Shown here piece after piece: positions 20,448 to 30,484 of a stretch of 64,000 nucleotides of DNA. The notes under the pieces are model-generated. The model saw only the letters and a program-made list of their open reading frames with translations, made no database searches and was not told the origin of the DNA. Position 1 is the stretch's first letter. Each line of letters starts with the position of its first letter. The stretch is from Odontocerum albicorne (taxonomy: Eukaryota > Arthropoda > Insecta > Trichoptera > Odontoceridae): positions 19,949,115 to 20,013,114 of the forward strand of contig OX463865.1 of NCBI GenBank assembly GCA_949825065.1, written 5' to 3'. Position numbers and translations under genes: made by a program.

Positions 20448-20575
20448 AGTCAAACCTCGGATCACGAATGCCTCTAGTCACGAACAAATCGGCTTATGAA
20501 CATAATTTCCGAACAAATTTTGACTCAACCTGCGTACAATGCCTCGGCTCACGAATTAGTTGTACCGGAGCATTA
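20448..20575 (+). mobile_element. pogo/Tigger-like terminus
   Basis: ATACAGTCAAACCTCGGATC, then internal repeats of TCACGAA (CGGATCACGAA, AGTCACGAAC, GGCTCACGAATT). This matches the ends of Tigger-type pogo elements (CAGTCRAACCTCGGATTACGAA in known families). Only one end is present and no transposase frame is seen. Confidence 0.55.
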
Positions 20576-20576
20576 G

Positions 20577-20905
20577 TTGTTCTCAGGTGTGCGCGCAGAA
20601 ATAATAAGTAGGGTCCAACAGGCAAGAGTTGCTTTCAACAAGAAATCCAAGATATTTGAATCTCCTAACATTGATATCAATGTTAGGAAGAATTTAGTGA
20701 AAACTCTTGTCTGGAGTGTGCTGCTGTATGGCTGCGAAACGTGGACCATCAGCCAGAGCGAGTCCGGGCGTCTGGCTGCCTTTGAGATGTGGTGCTACAG
20801 GCGCATGGCTGGGGTCCATTGGTCAGATCACATCCGAAACGACGAGGTATTGAACGGGGTTGGAGAAACAAGGCAACTCCTAAATAGAGTTGCCCAACAA
20901 CTTTT
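20577..20905 (+). pseudogene. RTE-like reverse transcriptase thumb fragment
   Basis: Clean frame: EIISRVQQARVAFNKKSKIF, then NVRKNLVKTLVWSVLLYGCE, TWTISQSESGRLAAFEMWCY and RRMAGVHWSDHIRNDEVL. It stops in an A-rich run at 20905. This is a different subfamily from 2440 and 18813 judging by sequence. Confidence 0.8.
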
Positions 20906-20919
20906 TTTTTAAAATCTTT

Positions 20920-21000
20920 TATGGTTGGTTGGAAGATATTGCCACATGATAATACACCGCCAAGTTATACTGTATCCAACGAAAGTGTAATACAATACAC
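20920..21000 (+). mobile_element. SINE family 1 tail fragment
   Basis: GGTTGGTTGGAAGATATTGC, CAAGTTATACTGTATCCAAC and GTGTAATACAATACAC on the + strand. Confidence 0.6.
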
Positions 21001-21609
21001 TTATATTAATTTTTAATGGCAGCAGTATTTACAAAACTCAAATTTTAATTACAAAATTCAAATACAAACAGCACACAAATAAATCTCAAAACACATTATA
21101 TAACAAAATAAAAGTAAAAAAGTAAAAAAAATTAAGAAATTAATTGTAATTACAGTCGAGTACTGATTATCCGTTTTAATTGGGGGACACTTGAGCTAAA
21201 CTTAGTTAGTCCAAATAAAGTTTTTATTGAGTAAAACATTTAAAAAAAAAAAAAAAATATTAGGTTTATTGACAGCAACATAGTAGGTATGTACAAGATC
21301 ACACCTGAATAACATTTCTAAAAACACATAAATTGCAGACAATACATCAGACGCAGAAGCTATCAAAAGGTCTGGGCTCATCTAATAGCATCCCCTCAGC
21401 CAAAATACACCCCACCAATATAGGGCGAACTCAGCCACGGGGACACCAGATGTTTTTCAGCCCACACCCTTGAGCTGAAATACGGGATAAATTTTCCTAC
21501 GCTTAATGAGTACATGAACAAGCTTTCTCAGTGTTTGACAGACACCACCAATAATCACCGGTATCATACCGTGACAATAAATTAAAATTATTTTCTTTTT
21601 TTGTTTCAG
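21001..21609. other. AT-rich intron sequence upstream of the first visible PHLDB exon
   Basis: Low-complexity AT-rich DNA. 21151-21180 (TACAGTCGAGTACTGATTAT) resembles a second pogo-type terminus. The end (TTATTTTCTTTTTTTGTTTCAG, 21588-21609) is a strong polypyrimidine tract and splice acceptor. If the gene continues to the left, all of this is intron. Confidence 0.5.
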
Positions 21610-21799
21610 CAACTCCGTCACTCCCAGACGGAGTCCTACAACTCCTCAGCCTTTATAGAAGATGAGGAGAGCGGGGTGGGGACAGGGTTACAGCGTGATG
21701 GGGAGGGAATCGGGGACGGTATTGAAGCGGCGGAAGGGCAGCACCGCCAGGAACTCAGGCCTATCTCACAATTGTCTGACATGAGCAGCGAAAATGGAG
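21610..21799 (+). CDS. PHLDB: PHLDB/LL5-like gene, first visible coding exon
   Basis: Internal coding exon bounded by TTTGTTTCAG and GAG/GTGAGT, 190 bp, phase 0 in and phase 1 out. It encodes a polar, acidic segment (HSQTESYNSSAFIEDEESG to ELRPISQLSDMSSENG) preceding the conserved C-terminal part. PHLDB (LL5) proteins are cortical scaffold proteins that bind PIP3 through a C-terminal PH domain and recruit CLASP and other microtubule-capture factors (family knowledge). This stretch itself is not strongly conserved; assignment rests on splice phase and its open frame into the next exon. A diverged copy lies at 53872-54056. Upstream exons are not visible in this window. Confidence 0.75.
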
Positions 21800-22801
21800 G
21801 TGAGTTTCTTTCTGGAATTTTAACATATGTTTAGAGTAGAAAGGGATGATTAATGAACATTAACTATTACTAGGGAATGTACAACTTCACTTAATTAATG
21901 TACAAGAGTACCGTGTCTTGACCGAATGGTTCAATATTACAAAATGGGTAAAGCAAGGATGTGTTATGTCATCCTGGTTGTTTAATATTTATGTGGATTC
22001 ATGTGTGAAGGAACTACACAGATTAATGGTTGTATCGGACGTATGCGTCACCATGAAATATGATTGTTTTCTTGTTATTTGGTAATTTACTTGTATAAAT
22101 TCTTGTTTATATTTTGATGTTTGAATGTATAATTTTTATGTTTGTTGAGGTCCGTGCTGTGTCACGACCGTAACTGAAATGTTTCTTATACGCGGCCATT
22201 GCGAGACAGTATCAAAAGTCGGCCGGCACATGCATGCGAAAACTTGCGAGAATTGTGATATTTCGCAAGTTACGACGGCATGCACGGGCGAAAACAGGCG
22301 CTTACGATGAACGATTGGTCGCACATAAGGAGCGCCAAAAGTAAAAAAATACATTATCAGTACACTCCAGTCTACTGCCTTTTACTTGCGACCAACTACT
22401 ACCTGCTAAATAGGAATCTCTTCACCCTGCTACTTTTCACCGGAAAGCATAAAGTGAGCCAAAATCTCCGAGCATTCAACAGCAGTCATCCACCTATTTC
22501 TACAGTCTTTCAGAAGATGAACCGATGTAAGATTGAAATCATTGCTGCGTCACAAAATGTGATCTGCGAATTGATCCAGATAGTCGTAAAAATTACAACA
22601 GGGTGAAGGGACAAGATCAAAGCTGAAATGTTGGCCATTAAAGTTGACATGGCCTATGAGAAATTGAGTGCATAATCTAAAAGCTTGGATACATATACTG
22701 GGAGCCGAGGCATGTTCTGATGCAAGAAAAGAAAAAAATCTGCTTTCTCACATAGTATGATGATCAATTTCTATTGGTATATATGTGTATTATTCTTGTA
22801 G

Positions 22802-22954
22802 GGCTCTCGTACAGTGGGGTGGAGGCGCCTCGTCGATCCAGAAGAGGCATGGCGATAACTCCGAAGATCAGGGAAGACCTTCAGAGGCCGCTCACCAGGT
22901 ACCTGCCCATCGATCAAGACGACCTCAATTTACGGGCGCATATCGAGTCTGCAG
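22802..22954 (+). CDS. PHLDB: PHLDB/LL5-like gene, second visible coding exon
   Basis: Acceptor CTTGTAG, donor GCAG/GTATGT, 153 bp, entering and leaving in phase 1. It encodes GLSYSGVEAPRRSRRGMAIT, PKIREDLQRPLTRYLPIDQD and DLNLRAHIESAG. The RPLTRYLPI..DxxLRxHIE segment is the conserved linker just before the PH domain of PHLDB1/PHLDB2, so the family call is firm here. An alternative acceptor 12 bases downstream (GTACAG) would put the exon out of frame. The intron before it (21800-22801) contains the sequence duplicated at 54057-54762. Confidence 0.88.
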
Positions 22955-23009
22955 GTATGTTCAAATGTAGACAATAGATCGCAATCCAGCAAGATTGCGA
23001 TCGATATAT

Positions 23010-23857
23010 TACTTAAGAAAATGCATAAACTTGACTTCAGCGATAATCTAATTGGATTATTTGCATCATATCTAAAAGAAAGATCTCAATACGTAACAAT
23101 CCGTAAAAAGTCTTCTGTGGAATTTATCGCAAGATCTGGTATACCACAAGGATCTAATTTAGGTCCCCTACTATTTCTCATATTAATAGACGACATCCAA
23201 AATTCCATAAGTCACTCGACATGTTTATTGTTCGCTGACAACTTGAAAATTTTCAAAAAGATCAATTCACCTCACGACTGTGCACAGTTACAACAGGACC
23301 TAGACTCCCTTCCGTAGTCTCCTGGACTGAGCTAAATCATCTTCTGTTCAACATTAATACATGTGTCTGTGTATCTTATAGTCGATCGTTTTCACCAATC
23401 CACCATCAGTATACTATACAGGGAGTGGCACTAAACAGAGTTTCTGAATTCAAAGATTTGGGCGTAACCTTCGATGTCGGACTCACGTTCGTTAACCATG
23501 TCTCACGTTTGATATCGGACTGTTACAAACTACTCGGTTTTATAATGAGAATATCAAGAGAATTTAACAGTACCGATATCCTCCGAAACTTATATAATTA
23601 TCTAATTAGAACCAAATTAGAATATGCATCTACGGTTTGGGCTCCTCATCAGCTCAAATATAAAAACAATATAGAACAAATACAAAAAAAAATCCTCAGA
23701 TATCTATGGTACAGAACAAAGGGCGATTACCCAAAATATGCTCACCATGCCGAACTTCTCACGGTGTGTAACTATAGAAGCCTCGAAACAAGAAGGCAAG
23801 AATCCATTGCGATATTCCTAATAAAGGTTTTCCAAGGCTGGCTCTATAGCTAGGGAT
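23010..23857 (+). pseudogene. Jockey-like reverse transcriptase
   Basis: Two overlapping frames. The first (23021-23317) reads LIGLFASYLKERSQYVTIR, then SGIPQGSNLGPLLFLILIDD and STCLLFADNLKIF. These are reverse transcriptase palm motifs, including the (S)GIPQGS block. The catalytic pair normally read as FADD is FADN here, so the second Asp is lost. After a frameshift with a stop near 23317, the second frame (23425-23853) reads EFKDLGVTFDVGLTFVNHV, TKLEYASTVWAPHQLKY and ILRYLWYRTKGDYPKYAHH. The element is 5'-truncated and cut off at 23857 by the satellite, in sense orientation in the intron. Confidence 0.85.
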
Positions 23858-23893
23858 GTAGCAAGGAACAGTGCTACATCCCTAGCTATAGAG
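23842..23893. repeat. 21-bp perfect hairpin at the Jockey/satellite junction
   Basis: CTCTATAGCTAGGGATGTAG C (23842-23862), 10-nt spacer, and its exact complement GCTACATCCCTAGCTATAGA G (23873-23893). The right half is the start of the satellite unit; the left half is an inverted scrap of the same unit fused to the Jockey element. Confidence 0.9.
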
Positions 23894-24590
23894 TAAGATT
23901 GTCAGTCCACCCTGCAGATGAATGATGCCTATGCGTGTATTGCTCTATTGTGTGTATGCACACAGCACTACAACAAGCACGCCTTAACAGACTGCTCAAT
24001 ATCTGAACAGTGCTACATCCCTAGCTATAGAGTAAGATTGTCAGTCCACCCTGCAGATGAATGATGCCTATGCGTGTATTGCTCTATTGTGTGTATGCAC
24101 ACAGCACTACAACAAGCACACCTTAACAGACTGCTCAATATCTGAACAGTGCTACATCCCTAGCTATAGAGTAAGATTGTCAGTCCACCCTGCAGATGAA
24201 TGATGCCTATGCGTGTATTGCTCTATTGTGTGTATGCACACAGCACTACAACAAGCACACCTTAACAGACTGCTCAATACCTGAGCAGTGCTACATTCCT
24301 CGCTATAGAGTAAGATTGTCAGTCCACCCTGCGGATGAATGACGCCTGTGCGTATACTGCTCTATTGTGTCCATGCACTACAGCAAGCACACATTAATAG
24401 AGAACTCAATACCTGAGCAATCCTACACCCCTCGCTATAGAGTAATTTGTCAGTACATCCTGTGTAAGGATGATTCCTGTGTGTGTGTTGTGCTATTGTG
24501 TGCATGCACACAGCCCTACAATAAGCACACATAAACAGAGAGATGAATATTTAAGGTGCTAGATATGTATTGCTATAGAGTAATATTGTC
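23869..24590 (+). repeat. 138-bp satellite, five units plus a partial sixth
   Basis: Units begin GTGCTACATCCCTAGCTATA (near 23871, 24009, 24148, 24286, 24419, 24557) and contain GTCAGTCCACCCTGCAGATG and TGCACACAGCACTACAACAA. The first three units are nearly identical and later units increasingly diverged, a pattern expected when one edge of an array is being homogenised. Confidence 0.92.
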
Positions 24591-24662
24591 AAAGTAAAGA
24601 TGATTTAATCTATGGTATATTGTTATAACATATTTATAATGTCCCGAGTTTCCTGTTTGCAG

Positions 24663-24762
24663 GGCATCAAGTGGACCTCTGTCCCCACGTGATGATCGAT
24701 TCCACCTCCTGCCGGGGCTACCTGCACAAGCTCGGAGCCAAGTTCCACACCTGGTCCAAAAG
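24663..24762 (+). CDS. PHLDB: PHLDB/LL5-like gene, third visible exon (start of PH domain)
   Basis: Acceptor TTTGCAG, donor AAAAG/GTAACG, 100 bp, phase 1 in and phase 2 out. It encodes GHQVDLCPHVMIDSTSCRG YLHKLGAKFHTWSKR in two runs: the conserved HxxDxCPHV..CRG leader, then the first beta strands of the PH domain (YLHKLG, W-S-K-R) whose basic residues help bind phosphoinositides in PH domains. It joins cleanly to the next exon through an Arg codon. Confidence 0.92.
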
Positions 24763-24970
24763 GTAACGTGGCCTTTACTACTTTTATATATATTTATATG
24801 GAAAAAAGTCATTCAATTTACGGACTTTTCGGGAACGTATCTCTTCTGTAAGGCGAGATATGGGTGAATTTTTAAAAAATTGCTTCTTCCTTGGTTTTAT
24901 ATTTATATATAACTGATTTATAGTCTTATTTACGTTAGCATAATTTTTTTTTGTAAAATCATGTTTTATT

Positions 24971-25240
24971 TACAGTTAAGGCATTAACACTGGAAATTTA
25001 AAGACATTGTAATTTGTTTAGTCAAAAACTGTTTATTCCACTTTATATAACGGTATAACCCTACCGGTTTCAAGGTTTTCACCTCATCATCAGAGGAGCA
25101 CAAGCAAGACTGAATTATGTTCGAACTGGTACCGACATACACACTTCTAATGATAGAAATTTGGGTTGGGACTGCGGGTGGAGGGGTGCAGGAGACAACT
25201 TCAGTAAGTAGCGGTGAGATCTTGGGAATGTATGTATTTG
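24971..25240 (-). mobile_element. Penelope-like tail with hammerhead-like core (PHLDB intron)
   Basis: Terminus TTTACAGTTAAGGCATTAAC, then the tail; the minus-strand hammerhead-like core lies at 25051-25105 (CTGATGATGAGG..CCTTGAAACCGGTAGGG). 25115-25240 continues into the C-terminal coding end of the element, matching 46400-46560. It lies in antisense orientation to the host gene. Confidence 0.65.
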
Positions 25241-25575
25241 CCAGATATTCATTCCAATGTACTGACTTGGATATTTCCAGGGTCTCTTGGATATGTCTAG
25301 GGTCTTTTGAATATTTCTAGAGTCTCTTGGATATTTCTAGAATATTTTAAGGTATCTTGGATATTTCTAGAGCCTCTTGGATATTTTAGGGTTTCTTGGG
25401 TATTTCTAGGTCCTCTTGGATATTTTAGGGTTTCTTGGATATTTCTAGGGTCTATTGGATATTTTTGGGTCTCTTGGATATTTTTTACTCTATTTCTAGG
25501 GTCCTTGGATATTTCTAGGGTCTGTTAGATATTTCTAGGATCTCTTGGATATTTCTAGGGCTTCTTGGATATTTT
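25240..25575. repeat. 20-bp minisatellite derived from Penelope coding DNA
   Basis: About 15 copies of TTGGATATTTCTAGGGTCTC with small variants. The unit matches the Penelope coding segment at 46535-46560 (TTAGAAATTTCTAAGACCTC), so it appears to be an amplified piece of the element's C-terminal coding region. The open frame 25307-25528 is repeat. Confidence 0.85.
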
Positions 25576-25589
25576 AGGGACCTAAATTG

Positions 25590-25668
25590 GACAGATAACA
25601 ACGGGTTATATCATTGTATAAAGTGGAATAAGCAGTATTTGACTAAACAAATGACAATAAAATCATGT
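25590..25668 (+). mobile_element. Penelope tail fragment, opposite orientation
   Basis: GGGTTATATCATTGTATAAA, GTGGAATAAGCAGTATTTGA, CTAAACAAATGACAATAAAA: the distal half of the tail on the + strand, inverted relative to 24971-25240. The copy therefore has tails at both ends in opposite orientation. Confidence 0.65.
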
Positions 25669-25703
25669 TGTTAACAAGTATGACATTGTTTTGGGTGTTG
25701 CAG

Positions 25704-25791
25704 ATGGTTTGTGTTTGAGCGTTCTAATAAAACTCTCATCTACTACTCCGACAAGAGTGAAAAGAAGCCCAGAGGAGGGGCCTACTTCCAG
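25704..25791 (+). CDS. PHLDB: PHLDB/LL5-like gene, fourth visible exon (PH domain core)
   Basis: Acceptor GTTGCAG, donor TTCCAG/GTGAGT, 88 bp, ending in phase 0. It encodes (R)WFVFERSNKTLIYYSDKSE and KKPRGGAYFQ, the KRWFVF..LxYYxDKxE..GxxYFQ core that is diagnostic of the PHLDB C-terminal PH domain (human relatives read KRWF-F-R--L-YY-DK-E-K-KG-IYFQ in outline). Confidence 0.94.
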
Positions 25792-25819
25792 GTGAGTGTC
25801 TCTGTTCTTTATTACATAC

Positions 25820-25895
25820 ATACACAACGTATGTAGCCTTGTGACAAACATTCTTGACTTCCACCCGGGGTTCGATTCCCGATGGTACCCAAAAA
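25820..25895 (+). mobile_element. tRNA-like SINE head, family 3 (PHLDB intron)
   Basis: Perfect B box GGTTCGATTCC at 25869-25879, preceded by an A-box-like TAGCCTTGTGAC and followed by GATGGTACCC and an A-run. The same TTCGATTCCC..ATGG motif begins the units of the array at 33335, and the following 25920-26010 resembles window position 70-150. Confidence 0.55.
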
Positions 25896-26189
25896 AAAAA
25901 AACGCACTCACTGAGGGGTAGTGTTACCAAATTGTTCAATGACTAACTACAAGTTCCATGCCTACTCCAGATGCTCTAAATCTGAAGGTTCGCTTACTGG
26001 GGTCGAAGAAAATATTGTCTACTGGACACGCTCTTCAATATGTGTAAAACATTTATTCAGATATATTGAACAGTACCATATGGAAAAAGTATATGCAAAA
26101 AAATTACACACAGTGTCCCTTATGTGATAGGCAGAGAGCATATCTCCCAACTTTTATCCAAGCACACACATTTCGCGACACAAACCAAA

Positions 26190-26290
26190 ATAAAAGTATT
26201 GTATTGTATTACACTTTCATTGTATACAGTACAACCTGGCGGCCTTATTGCCATGCGGCAATCTCTTCCAACCATTTAGAAAGATGTTAA
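26190..26290 (-). mobile_element. SINE family 1 tail (PHLDB intron)
   Basis: TTGTATTACACTTTCATTGT, then ACAGTACAACCTGGCGGCCT and ATTGCCATGCGGCAATCTCT, the inverse of the SINE core and tail. Confidence 0.65.
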
Positions 26291-26415
26291 AGTACACGTA
26301 TCTCCACGGCATTAATCTTACTTTTATCCTTCTCCTGCCAAGTCCAAGTTTTACTTCCATATGTCAAGATGGGCACCAACATACTTTTATGTATTCTCAT
26401 TTTTACTACTTTTTA
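26291..26415 (-). pseudogene. Reverse transcriptase relic (PHLDB intron)
   Basis: The minus strand reads VVKMRIHKSMLVPILTYGSK, then TWTWQEKDKSKINAVE, the same thumb region as other degenerate relics in this window. Very short. Confidence 0.6.
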
Positions 26416-26787
26416 TATAGTGCGGTTATTGTTTACCACATATAGTGATCCATATGGTTGGCTTAAATGAATGCTATTTTGAAGAAACGTAAAAAGTCAG
26501 AGAAATCGTAGGAGTTGTATTAAAAGATGTATGAATGTGAATTGGCAAAGGATCTGTGTTGATAGGAAAATTAGGTGCTATATCCTCTCTACATTCCCTG
26601 AGTTGATGGCAGGTATGCGTGTACCCTCTGTTCTATACCATAAATATCTCTGGAACTCTTTGTATTTATTCCAGCATATATTTGTATTTTAGTCTATGGA
26701 AAGTCCAAACTTTCGAGGCATTTTCGAACTATTCTGTATTGACAGTTTTTCTGAGCTTTCTTTTGACATCGCATTTGATTGTTTCAG

Positions 26788-26967
26788 GTAATAGAAGAAG
26801 TATACCTGGACCATTTGAATGTGTCCAAGTCTCCCACCCCCCTGACCACCTTCGTAATCAAGACCCGACAGCGGCGCTACTACCTCATGGCCCCCAGCGG
26901 GCAGGCTGCGCGCATCTGGATAGACGTGATCTTCACCGGAGCGCAGGGGTACACCGAGTATATGTAA
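26788..26967 (+). CDS. PHLDB: PHLDB/LL5-like gene, terminal exon with stop
   Basis: Acceptor GTTTCAG, TAA at 26965-26967. It encodes VIEEVYLDHLNVSKSPTPLT, TFVIKTRQRRYYLMAPSGQA and ARIWIDVIFTGAQGYTEYM: the last beta strands and C-terminal helix of the PH domain (IEEVYxDHL..SPxPxLTFxxKTxxRxYYxxAPSxxAxRIWxDVIxTGAxGYTxxM). Length and ending match PHLDB1/2, which also stop a few residues after the PH helix. Joining the five exons gives 236 residues with no frame conflict. The gene looks functional; the terminal exons keep high similarity while the introns are full of repeats. Confidence 0.95.
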   Translation, partial: VIEEVYLDHLNVSKSPTPLTTFVIKTRQRRYYLMAPSGQAARIWIDVIFTGAQGYTEYM

Positions 26968-27067
26968 CGAGATACTAAAACCCTGGCCTGAATCTAAACT
27001 ATGCTTAGTGAACCAAACTTTTCCAGTTTAATTTAACTTTGTGGATTTCTATATTAGAATATTTAAT

Positions 27068-27098
27068 AATAAATTACTTTGTTATTCTACTAAATAAA
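27068..27098 (+). promoter_or_regulatory. Candidate polyadenylation signals of the PHLDB gene
   Basis: AATAAA at 27068-27073 and again at 27093-27098, 100-130 bp after the stop codon. Position and orientation suit 3' end formation; no transcript evidence is available here. Confidence 0.5.
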
Positions 27099-27237
27099 TT
27101 AAACCCTGCTGCAAGTGTTTCTACCTCCAATTCTAGTGCTCTTTTCAGGCAGAATAATCCTGGTGCATTAAGCAAGTAGTGCTTAAGTCAGACTGGTTTT
27201 ATGTTATATCGGAAGTGTGTTTGCTCTATTGACTTAA

Positions 27238-27908
27238 GGCGATATTCTACTCTAGAGGCGTGAATTTTGGGCGTTTTTTCTACTAAATAAAAAAAAACAA
27301 AATATTTTTCGTGTATATTTTTACACTTTGTTTATTGATGATTTGAGAATGTGCAAAAAAAATTGAAAATTCAAGATGTTATCAGCTGTTATATCTTGTC
27401 GTAAAAAAAGGGGGTGAGCTGGTCGACATGATTGGAGTCCTTTCGTAAATCTGAAACAAAAATCATACACAGTTTGTTGATAAGAAATAATGTCGTTATA
27501 GTTGGTACCAAAAAGAGAAAAAAATCGTAATATGGTGGCCCTTTTTTTTCAATTTTTTTAATTTATTAAAAATAGTAAAAGAAGTATTTTTGAATTTTTC
27601 AAGGTAGAGACGATATAAAAACATTTATCGAAGTTTCATACCAAATTTGAAGGCAATCGGTTCGATAGAACTTGAGATTTTATGTCGACCAGGTCGAAAA
27701 AAGTAGTTATGAGAAAAACGTGTTTAAAGTTTTGAGATTATTATCAGAGTCATTCCGGTGCGGCGTAATTGCTGCCTCATTTATAGCTACGAGTATAACT
27801 TCATAAATATTGAGAATTTTTAAATTTACTTTAGACAACATATTCTTAAAGATCTAAACTTTAAGAATATGCAAAAAAAAAATTAAATATCTGAAGTAGA
27901 ATACTCCC
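27238..27908. mobile_element. TTAA-flanked element, family T2
   Basis: TTAA at 27234-27237 and 27909-27912. Termini GGCGATATTCTACTC and, inverted, GGGAGTATTCTACTT share 11 of 15 bases. The interior is AT-rich with no ORF. It is unrelated in sequence to the family at 11594. Confidence 0.6.
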
Positions 27909-27920
27909 TTAAAAGGGTGA

Positions 27921-28338
27921 ATGAATACTTTTGTATTTTTTAATATTGTATCCCTTTTTTGTTTTTGCTTATGGCTTTGTATATCTGTAATGTTTCTAAA
28001 TTATTATTTTTATATAATTTTTGTGACATTGTATAAAACGTTTACTCGACTATCTTTGTATTTATTATTTGTATCTATTATATGGTTTGTAAATTCTATA
28101 AAAATTGTAAACTAGATAAGTTTTTTTGTGTTATTTCAATATATTAATATACTTTCACAAGCACATTATATTTCATATACCCTGTTATTATGTAGTGTAT
28201 CAATCCACTTGAAGAGATTAGATTGGTTCACCTGAAGAGAACCTCGGGATGGGAGGTAGAAACATATGTAGTGTTGATAAATGTAATTAGTGTAATAACT
28301 AAGTAATTTATTGTTTAATATTCAAACATTTTTTATTT
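27921..28338. other. AT-rich intergenic DNA
   Basis: T-rich, no repeat or gene recognised. The open frame at 27921-28115 is a low-complexity hydrophobic string with no support. Confidence 0.3.
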
Positions 28339-28364
28339 TTGAGGGGCCGTGCCCTGTCGAAAGT

Positions 28365-28950
28365 TGTCAGTCTACACTTTGTTCATGGCAATCTATACTT
28401 GAGTTATGGCAATCTATACTTGGGTCATGACGGTTTATACTTTGATCATGGCAATCTATACTTGGGTCATGACGGTTTATACTTTGATCATGGCAATCTA
28501 TATAACATAACATATACTTGGGTCATGACAGTCTATACTTTGGCCATGACAGTCTATACTTTGATCATGGCAATTTATACTTGGGTTATGGCAATCTATA
28601 CTTGGGTCATGACAGTTTATACTTTGATCATGGCAATCTATATAACATAACATATACTTGGATCATGACAGTCTATACTTTGGCCATGACAGTCTATACT
28701 TTGATCATGGCAGTTTATACTTGGGTCATGACGGTTTATACTTTGTTCATGGCAATCTATATAACATAACATGTACTTTGGCCATGACAGTCTATACTTT
28801 GATCATGGCAATTTATACTTGGGTTATGGCAATCTATACTTGTGTCATGGAAATCTATATTTTGATCATGGTAATCTACACTTGGGTCATGAGTCTATAC
28901 TTGGGTTATGGCAATCTATACTTAAGTCATGGCAATCTATGCTTTGTTAA
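28365..28950. repeat. 21/42-bp minisatellite (CATGGCAATCTATACTTGGG)
   Basis: More than 25 copies of a 21-bp unit, TCATGACGGTTTATACTTTG alternating with TCATGGCAATCTATACTTGG, with an ATATAACATAACATATACTT interruption recurring about every 140 bp. The three long open frames here are translations of the repeat. Confidence 0.93.
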
Positions 28951-29379
28951 CTGCAGACAAACTGCATCCAAATTATTCACGTACGTTCTTGAGCCAAGAG
29001 ATCCGACATCTTCCTCTGCCCCTTTTATTATTTATTTTTCCTTGAATGATCAGTTCCTTGAATGATTATACTGTATCTTGTGCCTCTCATTATGTTACGG
29101 AAGTATTGCGCTTGCAAATTTTTAAGCAATACCCAGTCTTTGATTTACGAGTGTAGGCACTTTTTTGTAACACGATTCATCAGAGCAATCTTGAGGTATC
29201 GATTCTTGCTCCATTCCGTGGAAGACAGTTGAAAAAATGTAGTTACGAACTATAGTCACCCTCAATTTCAGACTTAGATCTCGGTTTATAAAGACAGATT
29301 TCGTCTATTGAACCACTTAATGTATAAAAAGTGAGCCAGATCAACATATATAACCGAGAGGCATACTGAGTTGATCTGA
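28951..29379. other. Unassigned sequence
   Basis: No ORF or element ends recognised. Confidence 0.25.
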
Positions 29380-29394
29380 AAATATTCACTCGAC

Positions 29395-29885
29395 TCAACT
29401 TGACTTCATTGGTTCATCTTGACCTCATTGGTTTACCTTGACTTCATTGTTTCATCTTAACTTCATTGGTTCAGCTTGATTTCATTGGCTTACCTTGGTT
29501 TAATTGGTTCAGCTCGACTTCATTGATTCAGCTTGACTTCATTGGTTCACTTTGACTCCATTGGTTTCATCTTGACATCATTGGTCCACCTTGACTTCAT
29601 TAGTTCATCTTAACTTCATTGGTTCATCTTGACCTCGTTGGTTTACCTTGACTTCATTGTTTTATCTTAACTTAATTGGTTCAACTTGATTTCACTGGCT
29701 TACCTTGGTTTAATTGGTTCAGCTCGACTTACTTAATTCACCTTGACTTCATTGTTTCACTTTGACTCCATTGGTTCATCTTGACATCATTGGTTCACCT
29801 TGACTTCATTAGTTCATCTTAACCTCATTGGTTCACCTTGACTTCATTGATTCAACTTAACGTTATCGCTTCAGTTTGACTTCTT
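29395..29885. repeat. ~21-bp minisatellite (CTTGACTTCATTGGTTCACC)
   Basis: About 23 imperfect copies. A larger block of about 230 bp (starting TTCATCTTGACCTCATTGGT) is itself duplicated, so the array has higher-order structure. Confidence 0.92.
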
Positions 29886-30484
29886 TGAGGAGACAGCTTT
29901 ATGGGCATTGCGTTACCTTCAGTTTCGTATTTCAAGTTTTAAGATCACAGAGTTATAAGAACTGTAGTTTATTTTATATATTAAAGGTTATTTTTATTAT
30001 TTGAAATTTACATTTATAAGATTTTTTTCAAAATACTTAATGAACGTATCATGATTTTGGTTACCCATGGAGCAAAATTTACCGGAATCATGCGATATTC
30101 ATTGGTTCACGTCAATTCATTTGTATATTATATTACGTATAAATGTTTTAATTCTTACTTTGTACGTTCCCTGTTCCCTTTTTTATTAAGAAGAAACAAA
30201 TTATTCATAAGGATTAAAATTGTGGTTTTAGGAAGACATTTTTATAAGTGGAGAAAATATTTGATCGAGCGCCAAATGAACCCGCGACTTTCTTCTTTCT
30301 GGAAAGTTGTAGTTTTATTAATTTATTTATTTATTTATTTACATGACAAGCAAAGTTCCCTCTCTAAGGTGTGTGCATGTGCGGCCGCACATCTGTTAAA
30401 AATTGTCCACACATATGTTTCCATCTTCCGAAGCACACATCTCAAAGAAAGAGACTTGTAACCATATTTTGTTTTGCGCATTTA
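29886..30484. other. Unassigned AT-rich sequence
   Basis: An open frame at 30051-30461 (136 codons) has no recognisable domain, no splice context and AT-rich composition. I see no support for a gene. Confidence 0.3.

Larger units (their letters stand above)
22955..24662 (+). other. PHLDB intron with a Jockey insertion and a satellite
   Basis: Intron bounded by GTATGT and TTTGCAG. Almost its whole length is repeat: a Jockey-like reverse transcriptase (23010-23857) and a 138-bp tandem array (23869-24590), listed separately. Confidence 0.8.

Noticed and set aside
25860..25890. Possible tRNA gene in the PHLDB intron (perfect B box)
   Set aside because: No complete cloverleaf or acceptor pairing could be built; a SINE head is more likely.
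28339..29065. Three overlapping long open frames with repeated HDSLYF/HGNLYL motifs
   Set aside because: Translations of a 21-bp minisatellite (7 codons per unit); repeat protein appearance is an artefact of unit length.
30051..30461. 136-codon open frame, possible small gene
   Set aside because: No recognisable domain, AT-rich composition, no splice or promoter context; expected by chance in this sequence.
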